Origin: LMUY01 sp964244655
GTDB taxonomy: Bacteria; Pseudomonadota; Alphaproteobacteria; Acetobacterales; Acetobacteraceae
Reading direction: 5' to 3'
Assembly (NCBI GenBank): GCA_964244655.1
Contig: CAXTJU010000019.1
Coordinates: 1 to 48,631 of the forward strand
DNA length: 48,631 bases
Below, piece after piece: positions 14,432 through 23,159 of this stretch (position 1 is the first letter of the stretch; each line of letters opens with the position of its first letter). The notes beneath the pieces were generated by a model. It did not search any database and was not told the DNA's origin. It saw nothing but the letters and a program-made list of their open reading frames with translations. The translations under genes were made by a program, and so were the position numbers.

Positions 14432-15439
14432 GTGGCCACGAACAGTCTGCGCCGCTCGCTCGCGTTTTTCGCGGCCACGATGCTCGCGCCCGCCGCGCTG
14501 GCTGCGCCGGCGCCGGACCAGGCCGCCATCCTGCTGCCCGGCAGCATCAACGACCAGAGCTGGAACGCGCTGGGCTACGCGATCCTGCAAAGCCTGAAGC
14601 CGCTCGGCTTCGCGACCGCGTATTCCGAGAACGTGTCCGACGCCGACGAAGCCGAGGCGTTGCGCGACTACGCCAGCCGCGGCGACAGCATCGTCATGGG
14701 CCACTCGGGCCGCTTCGTCTCGGCGATGGAGCAGGTGGCGCCCGACTTCCCCCGCACGCAGTTCATCGCCATCAGCGGCAACGAGGGCATGGCGCCCAAC
14801 GTGATGTCGGTGGACTGGGACAACGCCCAGTTCGGCTGCCAGCTGGGCACGCTCGCCGCGCGGATGAGCAAGACGCACAAGGTCGCCGGCGTGTACGGCC
14901 TGCAAGGCGTGCCCAACATCACCGCCCAGGCCGGCGCGTTCCGCCTCTGCGCCACAAAGGCCGGCGCCGCGGTGACCATCCTCTACGTCGCCGACATGGA
15001 GGACGCCGCAGCCGCGAAGGAGGCGGCGCTATCCCTGATCGCCGGTGGCGCGGACGTGCTGACCGGCAAGCTGAACGCCGCGGAGGCCGGCCTGGTCCAG
15101 GCCGCGAAGGAGCGGCACGTCTTCGTCACCGGCCGCGGCCCGGACCAGACGGCGATGGCGCCGAACGAGGTGCTGACCAATATCGTCGAGGACTGGCCGG
15201 CGATGCTCGGCTCCACCGCCGAACGCGTGAAGGCAGGCAAGCTGTCCGGCAGCTTCGTGCTCTACGGCTACGGCACCGCCCCGGTAACCGGGGCGGTGCT
15301 GGCTTACGCACCCGGCCATGCCTTCAACCCCGTCGTGCCCGCGGCGGTCGCCGAGGAGGTGGCCGGCCTGGCGGCGCAGTTCGCCTCGGGCGCGCTGACG
15401 GTCACGCCCACCGGCAACGACGCCCGGCCCGGACGCTGA
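14432..15439 (+). CDS. BMP family ABC transporter substrate-binding protein
   Basis: A 335-residue periplasmic binding protein of the Med/PnrA (BMP) family, which binds nucleosides or purine-related compounds. The GTG at 14432 is set by GGAGGA six bases upstream and gives a signal peptide ending LAPAALAAPA; there is no lipobox Cys, so it is soluble rather than a lipoprotein. Family marks are AILLPGSINDQSWNALGY, RDYASRGDSIVMGHSGRF, FIAISGN and the GQL-like FGCQLGTLAARMSK. It heads a complete importer with the next three genes and a downstream hpxZ-like gene, suggesting a purine or ureide substrate. Confidence 0.9.
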   Translation: MATNSLRRSLAFFAATMLAPAALAAPAPDQAAILLPGSINDQSWNALGYAILQSLKPLGFATAYSENVSDADEAEALRDYASRGDSIVMGHSGRFVSAMEQVAPDFPRTQFIAISGNEGMAPNVMSVDWDNAQFGCQLGTLAARMSKTHKVAGVYGLQGVPNITAQAGAFRLCATKAGAAVTILYVADMEDAAAAKEAALSLIAGGADVLTGKLNAAEAGLVQAAKERHVFVTGRGPDQTAMAPNEVLTNIVEDWPAMLGSTAERVKAGKLSGSFVLYGYGTAPVTGAVLAYAPGHAFNPVVPAAVAEEVAGLAAQFASGALTVTPTGNDARPGR

Positions 15440-15468
15440 GCCCGCCAGCGGGCCCCGGCCTGCTCCGG

Positions 15469-16938
15469 ATGCGCGGCATCGTGCGCAGCTTCGGCGCCGT
15501 GCGCGCCAATGACGGCATCGACCTCGACGTGGCATCCGGCCAGATCGTCGGGCTGCTCGGCGAGAACGGCTCGGGCAAGACGACGCTGATGAAGGTGCTG
15601 TTCGGCATGCTGCCGCCGGAATCCGGCAGCATCACCTTGCGCGGCCGCGCGCTGTCCGGCCACGATCCCGCGGAAGCCATGCGCGCGGGGCTCGCCATGA
15701 TCCACCAGCACTTCATGTTGGTGGAGGCGATGACGGTGGCGGAAAACGTCATGCTGGGCTGGCCCGAGGCGGGGCGCGTCCTGCGCCGCACGGCGGTGGC
15801 GGCGCGGGTGCGGGAGGCCAGCCGGCGCTTCGGCCTGGACCTCGACCCGGCGGCGCGGGTGGCCGACCTGCCGCTCGGCCGGCGTCAGCGGGTGGAGATC
15901 CTCAAGGCCATCCTGCGCGACGCCGAGCTGCTGATCCTAGACGAGCCCACTTCCAACCTCGCGCCGCCGGAAGTCGCGGGCCTGCTCGCGATCCTGCGCC
16001 GCCTGCGCGCGGAGGGCAGGGGCATCGTCCTCATTACCCACAAGCTGCCCGAAGTGCTGGCGGTGTGCGACGAGGTGGTGGTGCTGCGCGCCGGGCGGGT
16101 GGCCGGCCGCCTGCTGGTCGCGGGGGCGCAGCAAGCCCAATTGGCCGAAATGATGATGGGCCGCGCGGCCGCGCCGGCGCACGCCTCCGCCCGGCCCCCG
16201 CCCGGGCCGGTGCGCCTGGCGCTGCGCGGGCTCCACGCGCCGGGACTCGCCGGCATCGACCTCGACCTGCGCGCGGGCGAGGTGGTGGGCGTCGCCGGCG
16301 TGGACGGCAACGGCCAGATCGAGTTGGCCGAAACGCTGGCCGGGCTGCGCCGCGCCACCGCCGGCAGCGTGGCCCTGGACGGCCGGGACGTGACGCGCGC
16401 GGGCGTGGCGGCGCGGGTGCGGGCAGGGCTGGCCTACCTGCCGGCGGATCGCGCGACCACGGCGCTGGTGCGTGGGATGTCGGTCGCCGAGAACCTGATG
16501 CTGCGCGACTCCGCACGTGCGCCGTACAGCCGGGGCTGGCTGCTGTCCCGCGCCGGGCGGGACGCCGGCGCGCGCCGGCTGATGGCGGCCTACGACATCC
16601 GCGCCCCCGGCCCGGGTGCGGCGGTGGCGCGGCTGTCCGGTGGCAACCAGCAAAAAATCGTCGTCGCGCGGGAGCTGGACCGCGCCCCGGCGGTGGTGGT
16701 GGCGCACCAGGCGACCTGGGGGCTCGATCCCGGCGCTGTCCGCTTCGTGCTGGACCGCCTGGCGGCGTTGCGCAACGCCGGGTCGGCCGTGCTGTACATC
16801 TCCTCGGAGCTGGAAGAGGTGCTGGCGCTCGCCGACCGGGTCGCGGTGCTGGCGGAGGGGCGCTTCGCCGGCGTCGCGGCGCGGGAGGCGGCCGACCTGC
16901 CGCAGATCGGCCTGTGGATGGCAGGACGGGCGGCGTGA
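15469..16938 (+). CDS. Nucleoside/purine-type ABC importer, double ATPase
   Basis: A 489-residue protein with two fused ABC domains, as in NupO/YufO and RbsA. Domain 1 has Walker A GENGSGKTT (31-39), signature LPLGRRQRVEILKA and Walker B LLILDEPTSNLAPPE. Domain 2 has the degenerate Walker A GVDGNGQIE, signature LSGGNQQKIVVARE and a non-canonical Walker B region AHQATWGLDPGA; this asymmetry is normal for the class, where only one ATP site is fully active. It energises import by the two permeases encoded next. The ATG 15469 is 29 bases after the binding-protein gene. Confidence 0.92.
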   Translation: MRGIVRSFGAVRANDGIDLDVASGQIVGLLGENGSGKTTLMKVLFGMLPPESGSITLRGRALSGHDPAEAMRAGLAMIHQHFMLVEAMTVAENVMLGWPEAGRVLRRTAVAARVREASRRFGLDLDPAARVADLPLGRRQRVEILKAILRDAELLILDEPTSNLAPPEVAGLLAILRRLRAEGRGIVLITHKLPEVLAVCDEVVVLRAGRVAGRLLVAGAQQAQLAEMMMGRAAAPAHASARPPPGPVRLALRGLHAPGLAGIDLDLRAGEVVGVAGVDGNGQIELAETLAGLRRATAGSVALDGRDVTRAGVAARVRAGLAYLPADRATTALVRGMSVAENLMLRDSARAPYSRGWLLSRAGRDAGARRLMAAYDIRAPGPGAAVARLSGGNQQKIVVARELDRAPAVVVAHQATWGLDPGAVRFVLDRLAALRNAGSAVLYISSELEEVLALADRVAVLAEGRFAGVAAREAADLPQIGLWMAGRAA

Positions 16939-16940
16939 CC

Positions 16941-17948
16941 ATGCCGGCGGCGTGGCGGCTGGCGGGCCGTATCGGTGCCGCAGTGCTGCTGTCGCTGCTC
17001 TGCGCGGGGCTGCTGGTGGCCGCGTCCGGCCACGACCCGCTCCAGGCGTTGGCCGCCCTCGCGGACGGGGCCGCCGGGTCGCCGCACCAGCTCGGCGTGG
17101 CGCTGAACCGGGCCACGCCCTACCTGCTCAGCGGCGCCGGGGTAGCGCTGTGCTTCCGCGCCGGGGTCATCAACATCGGCGCGGAAGGCCAGATCGCACT
17201 CGGCGGCTTGGGCGCCGCGGCCGCCGCACTCGCCGTCCCAGTGGCCCAGCCGGCGCTGGCCGTCGTGGCGGCGCTGCTGGGCGGCGCGCTGGCCGGCGCG
17301 GCCTGGGCGGCCCTCGCCACGGCGATCCACCTGGGCCGCCGCGTGCACGAGGTCCTGGTCACGCTGCTGCTCAACTTCGTGGCGCTGCTGCTGGTGCAGC
17401 AGGCGCTGGCGGGGCCGCTCGGCCAGCACGGCGCGGGCTTCCTGCAATCGCCGCTGCTGCCGCGGCCGAGCTGGCTGCCGCGGTGGCCGGGGCTCGACGC
17501 CCATCCCGGTTTCCCGCTCGCCATCGCTGCCGCCGCCGTGCTGTCCTTCACCCTGTGGCGGACCCGGTTCGGCTTCGCGCTGCGCGTGGCGGGCAGCAGC
17601 CGGCCGGCCGCCGCCTATGCCGGATTTCGGCTGGGCCGGCTCACCTGGGGGGTAATGCTGCTGGCCGGGGCGCTGGCGGGGCTCGCCGGCGGCGTCGAGG
17701 TGCTGGGCGTGCACCGCCGGCTGATCGAGGGCTTCTCGCTCGGCTTCGGCTTCAAGGCGGTGACGGTGGCGCTGCTGGGCGCGCTGGAGCCGGTGGCGGT
17801 GGCGCCGGCGGCGCTGTTCGTGGGTTTGCTGGAAACCGGGTCGCAATCCATGCAGCGCCGCATTGGCGTGCCTTCCGCGCTGGTCGCGGTGATCGAGGGG
17901 CTGACCATGCTGTTCGTGCTGGCCGCGACGGTGCGGCGGCGGCCATGA
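16941..17948 (+). CDS. ABC importer permease 1 (nucleoside/BMP type)
   Basis: A 335-residue inner-membrane protein with eight to ten hydrophobic segments, of the BPD_transp_2 class found with BMP binding proteins. Diagnostic stretches are GVALCFRAGVINIGAEGQIALGG (Gly/Asn/Glu motif facing the ATPase) and the late GFKAVTVALLGALEPVAVAPAAL. The start is ATG 16941; a GTG at 16935 overlapping the ATPase stop is an alternative. It pairs with the next permease to form the channel. Confidence 0.92.
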   Translation: MPAAWRLAGRIGAAVLLSLLCAGLLVAASGHDPLQALAALADGAAGSPHQLGVALNRATPYLLSGAGVALCFRAGVINIGAEGQIALGGLGAAAAALAVPVAQPALAVVAALLGGALAGAAWAALATAIHLGRRVHEVLVTLLLNFVALLLVQQALAGPLGQHGAGFLQSPLLPRPSWLPRWPGLDAHPGFPLAIAAAAVLSFTLWRTRFGFALRVAGSSRPAAAYAGFRLGRLTWGVMLLAGALAGLAGGVEVLGVHRRLIEGFSLGFGFKAVTVALLGALEPVAVAPAALFVGLLETGSQSMQRRIGVPSALVAVIEGLTMLFVLAATVRRRP

Positions 17949-18850
17949 CCGACCTCGCCGCCGCCATCCGCATGGCGACGCCGCTGCTGCTCGCGGCCCT
18001 GGGCGGCATCCTGTCCGAGCGGGCCGGGGTATTCGCGGTGGGGCTGGAAGGCATGATGCTGGCCGGCGCGTTCGCCGCCAGCACGGGCGCATGGCTGTCC
18101 GGCAGTGCGGCGGCCGGGGTGCTGGCCGCCCTCGCCGGCGGGGCAGCAATCGGGCTGGCGGTGGCGCTGGTCGCGGTGCGCGGCCGGGCCGACAACATGG
18201 TCACCGGCCTGGCCGCCAACATCCTGGCCACGGGGCTGACCTCCTACGGGCTGCGCGCCGTGAGCGGCACCGGGCAGGCCGCGTCCATCCACCTGGCGCC
18301 GCTGCCTGACTGGCCGGTGCCCGGCCTCTCGCGCCTGCCCTGGCTCGGCCCGGTGCTGTTCGACCAGCCGCCGCTGACCTACGCCGCGGTGCTCGCCTGC
18401 GCGGTACTCGCCGCCTTTCTGGGGCGGACGCAGGCCGGGCTGATGCTGCGGGCTGCCGGCGAGAACCCGGAGGCGGTGTTCGCCGCCGGGGGACGGCCGT
18501 TGCGGGTGCGGATGGCCGCGGTGGTCGCCGGCGGCGCCGTGGCCGGGCTGGGCGGCGCGGTGCTGTCCTTGCAGCAGGTCGGCACCTTCACCGACGGCAT
18601 GACCGGCGGGCGTGGCTACCTCGCCTTGGCCTCCTTGATTGTGGGGCGCTGGACTCCGTGGGGCGCGGCCGCCGCGTGCCTCGCTTTCGGCGGCGCGGAG
18701 GCGTTTGAGCTGCGTCTGCAGGCCGCCGGGGTGGGGCTCAGCGCCTACCTGATGCAGATGGCGCCCTACCTGATCGCGCTTGCGGTGCTGGCCGCCGCCG
18801 GGCGCTCCGTGCGGCTGCCGGCGGCGATCGGCCGGCCGCTCGACGACTGA
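17945..18850 (+). CDS. ABC importer permease 2 (nucleoside/BMP type)
   Basis: A 301-residue membrane protein, second permease of the importer. Key stretch GGILSERAGVFAVGLEGMMLAGAF is the counterpart of the N-I-G-x-E-G motif in permease 1 and is typical of NupQ/YufQ proteins; further marks are NMVTGLAANILATGL and GRGYLALASLIVGRW. The ATG overlaps the preceding stop (ATGA), so the two permeases are translationally coupled and made in equal amounts. Sixteen bases later the hpxZ-like gene starts. Confidence 0.92.
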   Translation: MTDLAAAIRMATPLLLAALGGILSERAGVFAVGLEGMMLAGAFAASTGAWLSGSAAAGVLAALAGGAAIGLAVALVAVRGRADNMVTGLAANILATGLTSYGLRAVSGTGQAASIHLAPLPDWPVPGLSRLPWLGPVLFDQPPLTYAAVLACAVLAAFLGRTQAGLMLRAAGENPEAVFAAGGRPLRVRMAAVVAGGAVAGLGGAVLSLQQVGTFTDGMTGGRGYLALASLIVGRWTPWGAAAACLAFGGAEAFELRLQAAGVGLSAYLMQMAPYLIALAVLAAAGRSVRLPAAIGRPLDD

Positions 18851-18866
18851 AACCAAGGAGGGTGAC

Positions 18867-19256
18867 ATGGACATCAACCGACCCGAGATCCTGGCCGAGG
18901 TGCAGGCCGCTTTCGCCCGCTACGAGGCGGCGCTGGTGGCCAACGACACCGCCGTGCTGGACGAGCTGTTCTGGGACGACGGCCGCACCATCCGCTACGG
19001 CGTGGCCGAGAACCTGTACGGCATCGAGGCCATCCGCGGCTACCGGGCCGGCCAGGCCGCCACTGGGCTGGCACGGCGGCTGGAGGGCACGGTGATCACC
19101 ACCTACGGCGACGGCTTCGCCACCGTGTCCACCCTGTTCCATCGCGCACCCGGCCGCGTCGGGCGGCAGATGCAGAGCTGGGTGCGGCTGCCGCAGGGCT
19201 GGCGGGTGGTGGCGGCCCATGTGAGCGTGATCGAGGCGCCGACGGGGCCGCCATGA
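18867..19256 (+). CDS. hpxZ: HpxZ/AtzH-like protein (DUF3225)
   Basis: A 129-residue cytosolic protein of the NTF2-like fold. NRPEILAEVQAAFARYEAAL, LDELFWDD, TIRYGVAENLYG, GTVITTYGDGFATVS and WRVVAAHVS match HpxZ, linked to oxalurate use in the Hpx purine-degradation pathway, and AtzH, which acts in cyanurate degradation. AAGGAGGGTGAC gives a strong ribosome binding site. It directly follows the four importer genes, pointing to uptake of a purine or ureide. No other hpx catabolic gene is in the window, so whether it acts in that pathway here is uncertain. Confidence 0.82.
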   Translation: MDINRPEILAEVQAAFARYEAALVANDTAVLDELFWDDGRTIRYGVAENLYGIEAIRGYRAGQAATGLARRLEGTVITTYGDGFATVSTLFHRAPGRVGRQMQSWVRLPQGWRVVAAHVSVIEAPTGPP

Positions 19257-19262
19257 GGCCCG

Positions 19263-19646
19263 TCAGCCTGCCGGCTGCAACAGGATGGGTGGCGGGTTCG
19301 CGTCGTAGGTGAAATCGGACTGCTTCACCGCATCCTCGACCACGGCGGCCGCGCCGCCGGTGAGCAGCCGACCGAAGCCCACGCCTTTGTACTGAGCTGC
19401 GACGGAGCCGATTGTGGTCCGCCAGCCAGGCTTGCGGCAGGTGATCGCCAGGCTGGCCTCGTTGGGCTGCACGCTCACCTCGCCGGGCGTGGGATCAACG
19501 GCGCCGACCACGGCCGAGCCTTGCTGCACCGTGCAGCTGGCGCCGGCCGGCTCGGTTCGCACCGTGATTTGCTGCGGGCCTGGCTGGCCTGGTGAGCTGC
19601 ACCCGACCAGGGTGCAGGCGAGCAGCAGGGGCCAGGGGTTTTTCAT
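19263..19646 (-). CDS. Small lipoprotein with PEGA-like domain
   Basis: A 127-residue protein with a lipoprotein signal peptide (lipobox LVGC, Cys at residue 16) and a Ser-Ser after it, which favours the outer membrane. The mature part ITVRTEPAGASCTVQQGS ... PGEVSVQPNEASLAITCRKPGW resembles PEGA-type beta domains, with two Cys able to pair. A Gly/Ala-rich hydrophobic stretch (FGRLLTGGAAAVVEDAVK) follows. Function unknown. It is convergent with hpxZ, six bases apart. Confidence 0.75.
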   Translation of the reverse strand: MKNPWPLLLACTLVGCSSPGQPGPQQITVRTEPAGASCTVQQGSAVVGAVDPTPGEVSVQPNEASLAITCRKPGWRTTIGSVAAQYKGVGFGRLLTGGAAAVVEDAVKQSDFTYDANPPPILLQPAG

Positions 19647-19841
19647 GCGGCCTCATAGGGGATGGCGGTTGACGCCGGGCCAGAGTGGTCCGCTCGGAGG
19701 GCTGTGTCACTGGCCGGGCTGTCCAGGTCGCCGCCGAGCCTGGTCGGCTCCCGCCCCCACCCACGATTGCCGCGTGCTGCTTCCTCGCTGCAGCAGCGCC
19801 CCGCGCTACCCGTCGGGCGCGAACCGTTGTAGGCCACCCCC

Positions 19842-20090
19842 ATGACCGATGTGCCGCCTGATCGCCTGTCCACCAACCCGACCAGCCCCCACCACGACGC
19901 GCCTGCGCTCGAACGCGGCGTCGGCATCCGCCTGAACGGCGTGGAGAAGACCACCGTCGAGGAGTATTGCGTTAGCGAGGGCTGGGTCCGCGTGTCGGTC
20001 GGCAAGACGCTCGACCGTCGCGGCAACCCGCTTACCATAAAGCTGAGCGGGACGGTCGAACCATACTATCGGGACAGGTCCCCGACCTGA
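19842..20090 (+). CDS. DUF3297 family protein
   Basis: An 82-residue protein. DRLSTNPTSPHHDAPALERGVGI, RLNGVEKTTVEEYCVSEGWVRV and GNPLTIKLSGTVEPYY match DUF3297, a small alphaproteobacterial and gammaproteobacterial cytosolic family of unknown role. The length is usual. It stands alone, divergent from the lipoprotein gene; the 195 bases between hold their promoters, with no clear motif. Confidence 0.82.
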   Translation: MTDVPPDRLSTNPTSPHHDAPALERGVGIRLNGVEKTTVEEYCVSEGWVRVSVGKTLDRRGNPLTIKLSGTVEPYYRDRSPT

Positions 20091-20172
20091 CCCGGCCATC
20101 GTCACGGAACGTAAGCACGGCTTGCGGCCAGGTCATCGCCGAACCAACTCCTGTTGGAAAAGGATGGCGTTT

Positions 20173-20463
20173 ATGGCAAGAATTGCACGTCTTCTCGGCA
20201 TGGTGGGCCTGGTGCTCGCGCTCGGCAGCGTCCCGGCGCTCGCGCAGCGCGGCGGCTACGGCGGGTTTCGGGGCGGTTATAACGGCTACGGCGGGTTTTA
20301 CGGTCGTGGCTTCGGCGGCTACGGCTTTCGCGGTTATGGCTTCGGCTATGGCCCAGGCTTCTATGGCAGGGGGTTCTACGGCCCCCGCTTCGCCTACGGC
20401 TTCCCTTACGGCGGCTTTCGCGGCGGCGCACCCTTCTTCTACGGCTACCCGCGCTACTACTGA
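20173..20463 (+). CDS. Secreted Gly/Tyr/Phe-rich small protein
   Basis: A 96-residue protein: signal peptide MARIARLLGMVGLVLALGSVPALA followed by about 70 residues almost wholly Gly, Tyr, Phe and Arg in GGYGGF, RGFGGYGF, GYGPGF style repeats. The second ATG is used because AAGG lies eight bases before it; ATG 20164 would have no room for a ribosome site. Such low-complexity secreted peptides are common in soil Alphaproteobacteria; a surface-coating, metal- or polymer-binding role is possible but not shown. No enzymatic motif. Confidence 0.7.
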   Translation: MARIARLLGMVGLVLALGSVPALAQRGGYGGFRGGYNGYGGFYGRGFGGYGFRGYGFGYGPGFYGRGFYGPRFAYGFPYGGFRGGAPFFYGYPRYY

Positions 20464-20523
20464 CCGCCGTGACGCGCCAGCCCAACCCGGTATAGCCTCG
20501 CCTGGCCATAATGGGAGGCGGCG

Positions 20524-21747
20524 ATGGACATGACGATCGCGACGAGGCCGGAGCAAGTCGGCCTGTCCTCCGAACGCCTGGCGCGCATCGCGGGCTGGGC
20601 GCAGCGCCTGGTGGACGACGGCAAGCTGGCCGGGATCACCACCGCGGTCATGCGTCGCGGCCAGCTCGCCCACCTGCACAGCTGCGGCCTGGCGGACCAG
20701 GCCGCGGGCGCTGCGATGACGCCGGGCACGCTCGTGCGCATCTATTCCATGACCAAGCCGCTCACCAGCCTGGCCGTCCTGATGCTCTACGAGCAGGGCC
20801 TGTTCCAGCTGGATGACCCGGTCAGCCGCTTCCTGCCCGCCTTCACCACGATGCGCGTGGCGTCCGGCGGCCAGCGCGGCAAGATCGAGACCGTGCCCGC
20901 CCTGCGTGGCATCACCGTGCGGGACCTGCTGACCCACACCTCCGGCCTCACCTACGGCTTCATGCAGTCCACCCTGGTGGACGAGGCGTACCGCGAGCAG
21001 GGCATCGACTTCCAGACCGCCGAGTGCAGCCTGGGCGAGCTGGTGGAGCGGGCCGCCGCGCTGCCCCTGCTGGCGCAGCCGGGGGCGGAGTGGAACTACA
21101 GCATCGCCACCGACGTGCTGGGCCACCTGGTGGCCGTCCTGTCCGGCGAGCCGTTCGGCGAGTTCCTGCGGCGCCGGGTCATCGAGCCGCTGGGCATGGT
21201 CGATACCGGCTTCCACGTGCCGGCGCAGAAGCACGCCCGGTTCGCCGCCAATTACGGCCGCGGCAAGGATGGCGGCCTGGCGCTGCTGGACGACCCGGCG
21301 ACCAGCCGCTTCCTCGCCCCGCCCGCAATCTGCTCCGGCGGCGGCGGCCTGGTCTCCACCGCCGGGGACTACTTGCGCTTCTGCCAGTTCATGCTGAACC
21401 GCGGCGAGCTGGACGGCATCCGGCTACTCGGCCGCAAGACGGTGGCGCTGATGACGGCCAACCACCTGCGCGGCGACATGGCCGCCATGGGCATGCCGCG
21501 GTTCAGCGAGAGCAGCTACGAGGGCATCGGCTTCGGCCTCGGCTTCTCCGTCATGCTCGACCCGGCACGGGCGCAGATCGTCGGCACGCCGGGCGAGTTC
21601 GCCTGGGGCGGGGCGGCGAGCACGGCCTTCTGGGTGGACCCGGCGGAGGACATGGCCGTCGTGCTGCTGACCCAGCTCATGCCGTCCTCGGCCTACCCGA
21701 TCCGCCGCGAGCTGCGGGTGCTGGCCTATGCGGCGATCACGGACTGA
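20524..21747 (+). CDS. Serine hydrolase of the class C beta-lactamase fold
   Basis: A 407-residue enzyme of the Beta-lactamase/EstB family. The SxxK nucleophile motif is SMTK (about residue 75), the second motif is the Tyr in WNYSIATDVLGHL, and the region GGGLVSTAGDYLRFCQFML is family-typical. No signal peptide is seen, so it is probably a cytosolic esterase rather than a true beta-lactamase or penicillin-binding protein. GGAGG lies seven bases before ATG 20524. The 3' end overlaps hpnI tail to tail by 11 bases. Confidence 0.9.
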   Translation: MDMTIATRPEQVGLSSERLARIAGWAQRLVDDGKLAGITTAVMRRGQLAHLHSCGLADQAAGAAMTPGTLVRIYSMTKPLTSLAVLMLYEQGLFQLDDPVSRFLPAFTTMRVASGGQRGKIETVPALRGITVRDLLTHTSGLTYGFMQSTLVDEAYREQGIDFQTAECSLGELVERAAALPLLAQPGAEWNYSIATDVLGHLVAVLSGEPFGEFLRRRVIEPLGMVDTGFHVPAQKHARFAANYGRGKDGGLALLDDPATSRFLAPPAICSGGGGLVSTAGDYLRFCQFMLNRGELDGIRLLGRKTVALMTANHLRGDMAAMGMPRFSESSYEGIGFGLGFSVMLDPARAQIVGTPGEFAWGGAASTAFWVDPAEDMAVVLLTQLMPSSAYPIRRELRVLAYAAITD

Positions 21748-23014
21748 GCATCCGCCTCTCCGCCGCCAGCGCCACCCCCGGCAGCATCTCCGCGCCCGAT
21801 GCCGCGCCCTCGCCGCTCAGCGCGTCGGCATGGCGGCGGGCGGCTTCGCGGGTTGGCGGCGGCGCGCCGATCTGCATGGCGTGGCCGCGCCAGGTGATGT
21901 TGCGGCTGCGGTAGCTCGCGGCCATCACCAGGACCGACATCGCCTCCCGCAGCGGCAGGATCCAGGGCCGGACGCGCAGGACCTCCCCGTAGCCGCCAGG
22001 CCGCGCCATCGGCAGCAGGGCGCGGTCGATTATCCCCGCCGCGGCGCTCCGAGCTGCCCAGGCGCTGGCGCACAGCAGCAGGCTCCAGCCGGCTCCGGCC
22101 GAGAGCAGCGCCGCGGCCATGCCCCAGGCCACCGGGTATTGCAGGGCTGACGCCGCGAAGCCCGCGGGGGCGAGCGAGCGGATGGTGCGGGCCCAGCGCA
22201 GCTCGTGCTGGAACCCGGCCACCAGCGTCGGATCCGACACGGTCGTGGCCGGCAGCGTGTTGGCCAGCCGCACGTCCAGGCCCTGGGCGCAGACCAGCCG
22301 GCCGAGCGCCGCGTCGTCCGCCACGTGGTTGACCAGGGCACGTAGCCCGCCCACCCGCTCCAGCGTCTGCCGCCGCAGCGCCATGGTGACGCCGAGGCAA
22401 TCCTGCCGCCCGAGCGCGCGCGCCATCAGCGCCCCCGGCAGGAAGGTGTAGGTGATCTGGCTGGCGCCCAGCCGCTGCGGCAGCCGCCGCGCCGCTGCCC
22501 AGCCGATGCACAGCGTGGTGACCAGCCCGGCCCCGGGCTGCGCCAGCTCGGCCACCACGCGGTCCAGGTAGTCGGGCGCCACGTGCAGGTCGCTGTCGGC
22601 GATCACCAGCAGGTCGTGCCGCGCGGCGGGCAGCATGTTGATGAGGTTGGACACCTTGCGGTTGCAGCCGTGCTGCGCCGGGTCGATCACCACGGCGATG
22701 TCCGCGCGCGGGAACTCGGCGCGCAGCCCGGCCACGACGGCCAGCGCCGGATCGTCGGCGTGGGCGACGCCGAACACGAGCTGGAACTCCGGGTAGTCCT
22801 GGGCGAAGAACGAGGCGAGCGCCTGGCGCAGCATCGGCTCGCCCCCGTGCAGCGGCTTGAGCACCGTGACCGGCAGATGGCGGGGCGCCACGGTGCGGGG
22901 GCGGCCGGCGAACCGGCGCACGACGGCCACGCCGGCCACTGCCTGGATGACCCCGAACGCGGCGGCCAGCCCGGCCGACCCGGCCAGGACGTGCATGAGG
23001 ACCGATAGGCTCAT
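21737..23014 (-). CDS. hpnI: Hopanoid biosynthesis glycosyltransferase HpnI
   Basis: A 425-residue family-2 glycosyltransferase. In bacteriohopanetetrol cyclitol ether synthesis HpnI adds N-acetylglucosamine to bacteriohopanetetrol. Seen: an N-terminal membrane segment (LAGSAGLAAAFGVIQAVAGVAVV), the opening VTVLKPLHGGEP, the metal-binding D-x-D in IADSDLHV, the acceptor region NHVADDAALGRLV and a QHELRWARTIRS (Q-x-x-R-W) motif, then two to three C-terminal membrane helices. ATG 23014 is selected because it begins just before the membrane helix. Usually beside hpnJ/hpnK; here it stands alone. Confidence 0.88.
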   Translation of the reverse strand: MSLSVLMHVLAGSAGLAAAFGVIQAVAGVAVVRRFAGRPRTVAPRHLPVTVLKPLHGGEPMLRQALASFFAQDYPEFQLVFGVAHADDPALAVVAGLRAEFPRADIAVVIDPAQHGCNRKVSNLINMLPAARHDLLVIADSDLHVAPDYLDRVVAELAQPGAGLVTTLCIGWAAARRLPQRLGASQITYTFLPGALMARALGRQDCLGVTMALRRQTLERVGGLRALVNHVADDAALGRLVCAQGLDVRLANTLPATTVSDPTLVAGFQHELRWARTIRSLAPAGFAASALQYPVAWGMAAALLSAGAGWSLLLCASAWAARSAAAGIIDRALLPMARPGGYGEVLRVRPWILPLREAMSVLVMAASYRSRNITWRGHAMQIGAPPPTREAARRHADALSGEGAASGAEMLPGVALAAERRMLSP

Positions 23015-23159
23015 CTGATGGAAGTTCCTCCCCGCCCCCTGCAAAGCAGGCTGCCCGCGGAATGACATCGCATGGCCGCAGCCAGGTGGGTAGCCTGCCC
23101 ACGTTGACGCCGGGGCGCGCCGTCCGCATTGGTGAAGCCCGACAACGACCGGCGGCCCC

